A stretch of 7,843 nucleotides of DNA, taken from Candidatus Niyogiibacteriota bacterium. GTDB taxonomy: Bacteria; Patescibacteriota; Minisyncoccia; HO2-45-28. The stretch is taken from NCBI GenBank assembly GCA_016177385.1, contig JACOVJ010000027.1, forward strand, positions 1 to 7,843. The letters run 5' to 3'. The notes beneath the pieces were generated by a model that was not told where the DNA came from, made no database searches, and worked only from the letters and a program-made list of their open reading frames with translations. Numbering within the stretch: the stretch's first letter is position 1; each line of letters begins with the position of its first letter. Both the position numbers and the translations under genes were made by a program. Shown piece by piece: positions 1 to 4,191 of the stretch.

Positions 1-497
1 CCATACGGCCACCGCTCGTAAGCGTCGTTGATGAGATTTTCCGGCGTTATGATATTGATGTTCGCGATAAAAAAATCGCGCTTGTTGGAGCAACCGGCGA
101 GCTTGTGGGAAAACCGATCGCGCAATGGTTTTCTTCACGCGGCATTCCATTCTCCTCGATCACAATAGAAACGCCCGCAGACGAAATGCATGAAATTTTG
201 AAAAACGCCGACATCATTATTTCGGGTGTCGGAAAGGCGGGATTGATTGGCGCCGACATGGTAAAAGAGGGCGTGATTGCGATTGATGCGGGTACCTCCG
301 GACAATCCGGTGCGCTGAAGGGAGACATGGACCCCGTTATTGCCAAGAAAGCAAAACTCTTCACGCCCGTTCCCGGCGGCGTTGGGCCCATGACGGTTGC
401 GATGCTTTTTCGAAATTTGCTCGCACTCGTAAAAATTAAGGGTAGTCCAAAGGGGAGTCCTTTTCTGATTCCTAAGGACTCCCCTTTGGACTCTTGA
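1..497 (+). CDS. folD: FolD, methylenetetrahydrofolate dehydrogenase/cyclohydrolase, 3' part
   Basis: This bifunctional cytosolic enzyme interconverts 5,10-methylene-, methenyl- and 10-formyl-tetrahydrofolate, supplying one-carbon units for purines and thymidylate. The 5' end lies outside the window. Reading from base 3, 164 residues of the C-terminal (NADP-binding) half are visible; full-length FolD is usually about 280-300 aa. Seen directly: a Rossmann segment GATGELVGKP, an ADIIISGVGKAGLI strand-turn, and the family signature PVPGGVGPMT near the end, followed by AMLFRNLL, where FolD proteins normally finish. About 17 further residues, rich in S, P, K and G, are encoded by a perfect inverted repeat (444-492), and the TGA follows at 495-497. 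The GRS usually found in the dinucleotide loop is GAT here. The gene converges on pyrE with a terminator between. Family assignment is very secure. Confidence 0.95.
   Translation, partial: IRPPLVSVVDEIFRRYDIDVRDKKIALVGATGELVGKPIAQWFSSRGIPFSSITIETPADEMHEILKNADIIISGVGKAGLIGADMVKEGVIAIDAGTSGQSGALKGDMDPVIAKKAKLFTPVPGGVGPMTVAMLFRNLLALVKIKGSPKGSPFLIPKDSPLDS
444..492. repeat. Perfect 19-bp inverted repeat, 11-nt loop, inside the end of folD
   Basis: The left arm AGTCCAAAGGGGAGTCCTT (444-462) is exactly complementary to the right arm (474-492). The loop is 463-473. Within each arm the pentamer AGTCC (or its complement) occurs twice around a G/C run, giving a modular look. The left arm starts on a folD codon boundary, and the element encodes the last 17 residues before the stop. 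On the + strand it is not followed by a T tract, so it is a poor terminator there. On the - strand the right-to-left reading ends in CCCTTAATTTTT, so it might act as a second terminator for pyrE. It could be a REP/MITE-like dispersed element; that is inference from its shape alone. Confidence 0.85.
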
Positions 498-500
498 AGC

Positions 501-540
501 AAAAAAAAGAACGGCCCGCCTAAAAGGCGAGGCCGCTTTT
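501..540. terminator. Bidirectional rho-independent terminator between folD and pyrE
   Basis: A G/C-rich hairpin spans 512-535: CGGCC plus CGCCT pair with AGGCG plus GGCCG, with an AAA loop and one bulged A at 530. On the - strand it is followed by eight T (complement of 501-508), a strong terminator for the dcd-pyrE unit. On the + strand it is followed by CTTTT, a weaker terminator for folD. It fills most of the 53-nt gap between the two convergent stop codons. Confidence 0.85.
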
Positions 541-550
541 ACATTAGTTG

Positions 551-1321
551 CTAGAGAGTTGGTATTTCCACGCGCGCCCTGAACATTCTCATTTCTTTTT
601 CTTCCAGAAACTCTTTTCCGTGACCGACATCGGTGTTCACGGGAACGTCGTCGCTACAGGGCCCGGTTTTCTTGCATTCATCGGGCGGCCACGACGGAAT
701 CTCTTTGGTGATGAGCGAACCGATGGGAGTACCGCCGAGTTTATCAGATGTCACATTGCCGCGATTCCAGATCGTCGCCGCGAGAACAATCTCCCCGCCC
801 ACTTTTTGGACAGCGTGTTTCACTTTTTCGAGCGAGCTTCCACTGGTTGCCACATCGTCCACGATGAGCACGCGCTTTCCTTTGACGAATTTCGCATGGC
901 AATCGGCGATGACGAAACGCTCTTCCTCTTTTTGTTCATCGGCGGGATCGCCGACCCAAACTTCGATTTTGTTTGTCCACGCTCTGCGAATCGGGGAATC
1001 CTCGGGATACTTTTTCGCCTTCGGAAACCGGAACTGGTTCAACCAGTAGGCGACGCCCTGCGACAGATCATTGCCGCCCCGCGTCGGCCCTACGACCACA
1101 TCGATGGGAACGCTGGGGTGGACGCACTGGGCAAGCAATTTCGAGAGTGCCCAGAGTTTTTCCGGATACGCATAGACCTCGCGAATGTCAATATACTCTT
1201 TTGCGTGATTTCCGCGCGAAAGAACGAAATGGCCTCTTTTAAGAGAACCGCATTCGGAAAGCAGGATAAGCGCCGATTCGCCGAGCGCTGGTTCGGCTGT
1301 GAACGGATCAACTCCGAACAT
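551..1321 (-). CDS. pyrE: Orotate phosphoribosyltransferase-like protein (PyrE family)
   Basis: 256 aa, a cytosolic type I phosphoribosyltransferase. The PRPP-binding motif VLIVDDVATSGSS is at residues 151-163. An OPRT-like N-terminus is seen around residues 25-53 (GSLKRGHFVLSRGNH, where OPRTs place the stretch linking the hood and core), and VVVGPTRGG at 76-83. If it is PyrE it joins orotate and PRPP to give OMP in de novo UMP synthesis. The C-terminal part (ECKKTGPC, then VPVNTDVGHGKEF, residues 215-238) resembles the Cys-containing tail of one OPRT subgroup, though the Cys spacing differs. An acidic/charged insert at about 102-138 makes it longer than the usual 200-or-so residues. The ATG at 1321-1319 has AGGGAGA seven nucleotides upstream and an in-frame TAG just before it, so the start is firm. 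It is the last gene of the dcd-pyrE pair. Another purine or pyrimidine PRTase specificity cannot be excluded. Confidence 0.72.
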   Translation of the reverse strand: MFGVDPFTAEPALGESALILLSECGSLKRGHFVLSRGNHAKEYIDIREVYAYPEKLWALSKLLAQCVHPSVPIDVVVGPTRGGNDLSQGVAYWLNQFRFPKAKKYPEDSPIRRAWTNKIEVWVGDPADEQKEEERFVIADCHAKFVKGKRVLIVDDVATSGSSLEKVKHAVQKVGGEIVLAATIWNRGNVTSDKLGGTPIGSLITKEIPSWPPDECKKTGPCSDDVPVNTDVGHGKEFLEEKEMRMFRARVEIPTL

Positions 1322-1929
1322 GACGATTTCTCCCTATTTAAAATTTCCATCATAATACTATCGTCTTGCGAATAATCTTTACCCGAGATCGGCTCCACTT
1401 CGTAAAAAACCATTTGCGCGATACGGCGGCCGACCACGAGCGGTATCGTGAAGTGCTGGGAATTATTCGTGACTTCCATGGTCCATCGGTTGAAGTATCC
1501 GACATCGCCCCAGCCCGCGTCCTTGCAGACCTCGATGAAATTGCGGCCGAGGGATGAGCGCGCGTACATTTTGCAGACCGCGTTATGTCGCCCGCCGATG
1601 AATTCCTCGGTATGGGCAAGAATGGTCTCACCTGGGCGCAAAAGAATGGCGGTGTCCTGCGGCCGGATGTTCGATAAATTCAAATTCAGGCGCTTTCCGA
1701 TCGCGGCCGCTTTTTCCGCGCGGAACGGCCCCCCCCAAATACGCCGCGTGGAGGATTCGTCATACATATTATGGATCGTGTGTGCGCCCTCGGGGTGCTC
1801 TTCGCGCCAGAACCATTCGCCGAGCGCCACGTCATAACTCGTGGTTTTGAGCTTTTTCGGATCAAAAGGATCGATGATGATGGTCCCTTTTTTCTTGTGT
1901 CGTAATATCGCATCACGGGAAAGAAGCAT
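1090..1929 (-). CDS. dcd: dCTP deaminase-like protein (dUTPase superfamily), 3' end runs into pyrE
   Basis: Dcd deaminates dCTP to dUTP (some members also hydrolyse it to dUMP), feeding thymidylate synthesis. Seen: N-terminal MLLSRDAIL, substrate-fold segment SYDVALG (residues 31-37), ILAHTEEF (103-110), the family hallmark RSSLGR (124-129), and MEVTN with the probable catalytic Glu at 152, then RRIAQMVFYEVEP (168-180). Family members are about 170-200 aa. Here the open frame gives 279 aa, and residues from about 203 on are simply pyrE DNA read in another frame, with no Dcd-like features. The ATG at 1929-1927 is the first possible start, because an in-frame TGA lies three codons before it; no clear Shine-Dalgarno site is seen. 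Either the overlap is genuine or one base is wrong or mutated near 1338-1341. An 8-base G run (1736-1729) lies inside the gene, but the motifs on both sides of it share one frame. Confidence 0.85.
   Translation of the reverse strand: MLLSRDAILRHKKKGTIIIDPFDPKKLKTTSYDVALGEWFWREEHPEGAHTIHNMYDESSTRRIWGGPFRAEKAAAIGKRLNLNLSNIRPQDTAILLRPGETILAHTEEFIGGRHNAVCKMYARSSLGRNFIEVCKDAGWGDVGYFNRWTMEVTNNSQHFTIPLVVGRRIAQMVFYEVEPISGKDYSQDDSIMMEILNREKSSCSELIRSQPNQRSANRRLSCFPNAVLLKEAISFFRAEITQKSILTFARSMRIRKNSGHSRNCLPSASTPAFPSMWS
1329..1335 (-). promoter_or_regulatory. Shine-Dalgarno site of pyrE
   Basis: AGGGAGA on the - strand, seven nucleotides before the ATG at 1321. The site lies inside the dcd reading frame. 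Just upstream of and within this region both other frames carry stops (TAA at 1340-1338, TAG at 1336-1334). That is the normal layout for a dcd stop coupled to a pyrE start, yet the dcd frame itself has no stop here. Confidence 0.7.
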
Positions 1930-1963
1930 GGTGAGTCAAATGGTAAATGGTTTTTGAAAAATG

Positions 1964-1995
1964 AAAAGGGCGCCGTATCTAGAGATCGTGCGCCC
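1964..1995 (-). terminator. Probable terminator between the Cys-rich gene and dcd
   Basis: On the - strand GGGCGC (1995-1990) pairs with GCGCCC (1973-1968). Inside the loop, ATCT and AGAT can add a short inner stem. TTTT, CA and TTTTT follow. This is a reasonable rho-independent terminator after the small Cys-rich gene. It implies that dcd-pyrE needs its own promoter or read-through. No convincing promoter was found in the remaining 35 nt before dcd. Confidence 0.5.
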
Positions 1996-2016
1996 GAACG
2001 GATTCGCTTCAAATTT

Positions 2017-2274
2017 TCACTCGGAACGAGTTTCCTTGCCGTAGGGAATCAGCCCTTTTCCTCGGAGGATTTTATCCCACCTTTCCGCCTGTTCATCATT
2101 CAAACCTTCGGAAAAGGTCGGTTCTTGTTCGGGGTCGAGGCCGAGATGCTCGTAGCGACAGTCGCAACCGATGAGTTGGCAGTGGCAAAACGGACATTCT
2201 TCCATATCACACCCTGGTTCGTGGTATGCGCCGGTCTCGACACCGCAATCATGGCAAATCTTTTTCTCTATCAC
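2017..2274 (-). CDS. Small cysteine-rich, probably zinc-binding protein of unknown function
   Basis: 85 aa, with no signal peptide or membrane segment. The N-terminal half has eight Cys (residues 7, 10, 22, 27, 30, 32, 37, 39) and His18. They are arranged as CHDC, then HEPGCDMEECPFCHC, then CDC, which strongly suggests one or two zinc-ribbon-like sites. The second half is acidic (DPEQEP, NDEQAERWDKILRGKGLIPYG), probably a helix. I recall similar short hypothetical proteins with a GCD-x-E-x-CPFC core in many bacteria, but none whose function I can state. The GTG start at 2274 is supported by an almost perfect Shine-Dalgarno sequence seven nucleotides upstream. The gene appears to be a single transcription unit, with its own promoter candidate and a terminator after it. 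Possible roles (nucleic-acid or protein binding) are guesses. Confidence 0.8.
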   Translation of the reverse strand: MIEKKICHDCGVETGAYHEPGCDMEECPFCHCQLIGCDCRYEHLGLDPEQEPTFSEGLNDEQAERWDKILRGKGLIPYGKETRSE

Positions 2275-2280
2275 TTCTCC

Positions 2281-2288
2281 ACCTCCTT
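2281..2288 (-). promoter_or_regulatory. Strong Shine-Dalgarno site fixing a GTG start
   Basis: AAGGAGGT on the - strand matches the 16S rRNA anti-Shine-Dalgarno sequence almost fully and sits seven nucleotides before the GTG at 2274. It is the best ribosome binding site in the window. Most other genes here have weak sites or none. Confidence 0.85.
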
Positions 2289-2316
2289 CAGGGGGTTAAT
2301 CATGAAGAACATTAGA

Positions 2317-2345
2317 TTCATAACACAATACATGCCTCAATGCAA
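2317..2345 (-). promoter_or_regulatory. Candidate sigma-70-type promoter for the Cys-rich gene
   Basis: On the - strand TTGCAT (2345-2340), a 17-nt spacer, and TATGAA (2322-2317) preceded by TGT, an extended -10 pattern. A start site near 2310 would give a leader of about 36 nt that includes the strong Shine-Dalgarno site. Match quality is moderate, so this is a candidate only. Confidence 0.4.
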
Positions 2346-2350
2346 GAGGC
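2334..2350. repeat. Short inverted repeat around the candidate -35 box
   Basis: GCCTC (2334-2338) and GAGGC (2346-2350) flank a 7-nt loop that holds the proposed -35 hexamer. This could be an operator for a regulator of the Cys-rich gene. Five-base arms arise often by chance. Confidence 0.25.
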
Positions 2351-2384
2351 GCGAATGGAGCTCGATCAGGCCTTCCAATACTTT

Positions 2385-2400
2385 ATTTCATCAATGAAAT
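2385..2400. repeat. Short inverted repeat in the gap after the endonuclease gene
   Basis: ATTTCAT and ATGAAAT (7-bp arms, CA spacer) lie in the 171-nt gap between the endonuclease stop and the Cys-rich gene. No T tract follows in either direction, so it does not look like a terminator. It could be a protein-binding palindrome or chance in A/T-rich DNA. Nothing else gene-like is seen in this gap. Confidence 0.25.
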
Positions 2401-2445
2401 GGCGGACATTTTTAGAAAGGCGAATAGCGTGTTTTATTTTTTTGG

Positions 2446-2997
2446 TCAGTCTTTTTTGAGATCAATTAATCGTATAAAATTTTGAACATTTTTGGACAAT
2501 CGAATATTATATCGAGGATTTTTCGCCGTATTCACTTTATACCCGTGCGCGTAAAAACCGAGTTTTTGTATGCCGTCCATCATGTCTTTTGCTAATGCTG
2601 GAATAATGGTAACAAAACCCACCATGATGTATCCTCGGTCGCGATAGAGAGAACCATCCGTTTCCAATAAACCACGCAAGCATTGGATCAATAAAACTCT
2701 GTCGTTCTTTATCCACCCGGGAATTGATATTCGCTGCTTATATTTCGGTCCATTTTTTGCTTTCCATCCCAGCCACTCCTCCCAACGATTCGAGTAGCAA
2801 CTTATATCCGCATAGGTTCGAGCTCTTTTTACGATGGAAACCCGGTTATACGGCAATAATTTTTGTATGGACGTTTTAATTCTTTTTAGTAGTTTTTTAT
2901 ATCGGAGATTGCAGGTGATCCGTAGACGCGTTGCGCGTCCGTTTGGATTCGATAAATTGCCATCGCCGAGAGCGACACCAACAACATACGCCAACAT
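2446..2997 (-). CDS. LAGLIDADG homing endonuclease, two-motif (monomeric) type
   Basis: 183 aa from the ATG at 2997-2995. Two LAGLIDADG motifs are visible: AYVVGVALGDG at residues 3-13 (acidic residue D12) and CLRGLLETDGS at 106-116 (D114). They are about 100 residues apart, as in single-chain enzymes whose two halves form a pseudo-dimer that cuts a long asymmetric DNA site. Basic residues are frequent between the motifs, as expected for DNA binding. The gene starts 23 nt after the 3' end of tRNA-Leu on the same strand, with no Shine-Dalgarno site and no room for an own promoter, so it is probably co-transcribed with the tRNA. Its frame stays open upstream through the tRNA and under parB, but that part has no endonuclease similarity. 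By row counts 2461-3000 is 42% G+C, against about 60% in sampled parB rows, which fits acquisition from elsewhere. It may be a maturase, but no intron is evident. Confidence 0.88.
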   Translation of the reverse strand: MLAYVVGVALGDGNLSNPNGRATRLRITCNLRYKKLLKRIKTSIQKLLPYNRVSIVKRARTYADISCYSNRWEEWLGWKAKNGPKYKQRISIPGWIKNDRVLLIQCLRGLLETDGSLYRDRGYIMVGFVTIIPALAKDMMDGIQKLGFYAHGYKVNTAKNPRYNIRLSKNVQNFIRLIDLKKD

Positions 2998-3020
2998 TTT
3001 TTGATATTGTCGCGGAGATG

Positions 3021-3104
3021 TGGGCGAGGAGGGACTCGAACCCTCACGGCCTTTCGGCCACGCGATTTTGAGTCGCGGTCGTCTACCAGTTCCGACACTC
3101 GCCC
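3021..3104 (-). tRNA. tRNA-Leu, anticodon CAA
   Basis: 84 nt. Acceptor stem: GGGCGAG pairs with CTCGCCC. D arm: TCG/CGA with the loop containing GGTAGA. Anticodon stem: CGCGA/TCGCG around loop CTCAAAA, giving anticodon CAA (reads UUG). The long variable arm of a class II tRNA is a GGCC-GAAA-GGCC hairpin. T arm: GAGGG/CCCTC with TTCGAGT. The discriminator base is A, as required for leucine tRNAs. The CCA end is not encoded (the next bases are CAT), so CCA must be added after transcription. No intron is seen. A promoter lies directly upstream and the endonuclease gene directly downstream. Confidence 0.96.
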
Positions 3105-3117
3105 CTCGCATAGGTAG

Positions 3118-3146
3118 ACAATAATAGTTTATCCACCGTTGGTCAA
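3118..3146 (-). promoter_or_regulatory. Promoter of tRNA-Leu
   Basis: On the - strand TTGACC (3146-3141, five of six consensus bases), a 17-nt spacer, and TATTGT (3123-3118). Transcription would begin near 3111, about seven nucleotides before the mature tRNA 5' end. It may also be the only promoter for the downstream endonuclease gene. Confidence 0.6.
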
Positions 3147-3167
3147 TTGAGGCGGGTCTGGTACGCT
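3139..3167 (+). promoter_or_regulatory. Candidate promoter of parB overlapping the tRNA promoter
   Basis: TTGGTC (3139-3144), a 17-nt spacer, and TACGCT (3162-3167) preceded by TGG, an extended -10 pattern. Its -35 box shares bases 3141-3144 with the divergent tRNA -35 box. A start near 3174 would leave only about four nucleotides before the parB ATG, that is, an almost leaderless mRNA, which fits the lack of a Shine-Dalgarno site. The match is modest. Confidence 0.35.
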
Positions 3168-3177
3168 GGATGTATCT

Positions 3178-4182
3178 ATGACCGATGGTGTGCAACGAAA
3201 TGAACAACCGGCAGGAAGCGTGTTTTGGGTGGAAACCGACAAGATCCGGCCCAATCCGATGCAGCCGCGCCGCGAATTCGACGAGGAACGACTGAAAGAA
3301 CTTGCGGAATCCATCCGGCAATACGGGATCCTGCAGCCGATGGTCGTGGTGCGCATTGAGCGCGATACAAGCACGGGTACGGCCGTGGATTATGAATTGA
3401 TCGCGGGCGAGCGGCGGCTCCGCGCGGCCAAACTGGCGGGTCTGGCGCATGTGCCGGTCCTCATTCGTGACGAACCGGCGGATAAAGTGAAATTGGAATT
3501 GGCGCTCATTGAAAACGTCCAGCGCGAGGACCTGAATTCCATTGAGCGCGCCCGCGCGTTCAAGCAGTTGATGGATGAGTTCAATTTAAAACAGCGCGAG
3601 GTCGGGGCACGCGTCGGGAAGAGCCGCGAATACGTGGCCAATACCATGCGATTGCTTTCGCTTCCGGATTATATCCAGAAAGCCATTGTGGATGGCCGCC
3701 TCACCGAAGGGCACACGCGGCCATTGTTGATGCTTGCGGACCGGCCTCAAGAGCAGGAGTCGCTTTTCAACGATATTTATTTCAAGCGTCTGACCGTGCG
3801 GGATGCCGAACGTGCGGCGCGCCGGATCGCCGTGGAGCGCGCCCGACGCCGCGATGACCTGCCGGACGCCGAAACCCGTTCGCTCGAAGAACGGTTGCGC
3901 GAAGCGCTGGGGACGCGCGTGTACATCGAGCGCAAGGGCATTGGCGGCAAAATTTCCATCGAATTTTTCTCGGAAGACGAATTGCAGAATTTGATCGCGC
4001 ATGTCGCATCGGCAAGAGCCGAAGCCGCGCATCATCATGCGGAGGTTGTTGACGAGCCGCCGGTTGCCGAAGGGGCGCCGGCGCCGGAAGAGTGGAGTCA
4101 AGAATTGAATCCGGCGGGTCCCGCAGGCGCGCCGATGACCGCCGAAGCGCGCGAGGATGATCTGAAAGGATTTACGGTCTGA
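3178..4182 (+). CDS. parB: ParB family chromosome-partitioning protein
   Basis: 334 aa. ParB is a DNA-binding CTPase clamp that loads at parS and spreads, directing chromosome segregation with ParA. Domains: N-terminal ParB/Srx fold, with NPMQPRREFDEERLKELAESI at about 26-46; the CTP-binding box GERRLRA at 77-83; ENVQREDLN at 112-120; a helix-turn-helix at about 137-158 (KQREVGARVGKSREYVANTM); then a basic arginine-rich linker (about 210-226). A segment at about 246-275 (YIERKGIGGKISIEFFSEDELQ) is typical of the ParB C-terminal region. The last 50 or so residues are acidic, Ala/Pro-rich and probably disordered. The ATG at 3178 is the start that fits the family N-terminus, although no Shine-Dalgarno site is seen. 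parA is not adjacent: upstream is a divergent tRNA, and downstream the gene meets rel tail to tail with nine nucleotides between stops and no terminator. Confidence 0.95.
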   Translation: MTDGVQRNEQPAGSVFWVETDKIRPNPMQPRREFDEERLKELAESIRQYGILQPMVVVRIERDTSTGTAVDYELIAGERRLRAAKLAGLAHVPVLIRDEPADKVKLELALIENVQREDLNSIERARAFKQLMDEFNLKQREVGARVGKSREYVANTMRLLSLPDYIQKAIVDGRLTEGHTRPLLMLADRPQEQESLFNDIYFKRLTVRDAERAARRIAVERARRRDDLPDAETRSLEERLREALGTRVYIERKGIGGKISIEFFSEDELQNLIAHVASARAEAAHHHAEVVDEPPVAEGAPAPEEWSQELNPAGPAGAPMTAEAREDDLKGFTV

Positions 4183-4191
4183 CGGCGGAAT

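Noticed and set aside
812..827. Possible parS site (TGTTTCAC)
   Set aside because: Only the left half matches the consensus. The right half is T-rich and not palindromic, and the site lies in pyrE coding sequence.
548..1375. 275-aa open frame antisense to pyrE and the end of dcd
   Set aside because: No recognisable motif. The opposite strand holds a clear phosphoribosyltransferase with a ribosome binding site.
2290..2445. Possible pseudogene or second tRNA remnant downstream of the endonuclease
   Set aside because: Translation gives frequent stops and no motif, and no copy of the tRNA 3' end was found that would mark a duplicated insertion site.
2886..3098. 70-aa open frame covering tRNA-Leu and the start of the endonuclease gene
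   Set aside because: Its N-terminal half is the translated tRNA sequence, a common artefact.
2998..3450. N-terminal extension of the endonuclease frame (151 extra residues)
   Set aside because: It crosses the tRNA and lies antisense to parB. It has no endonuclease features, and the LAGLIDADG fold begins right at the ATG at 2997.
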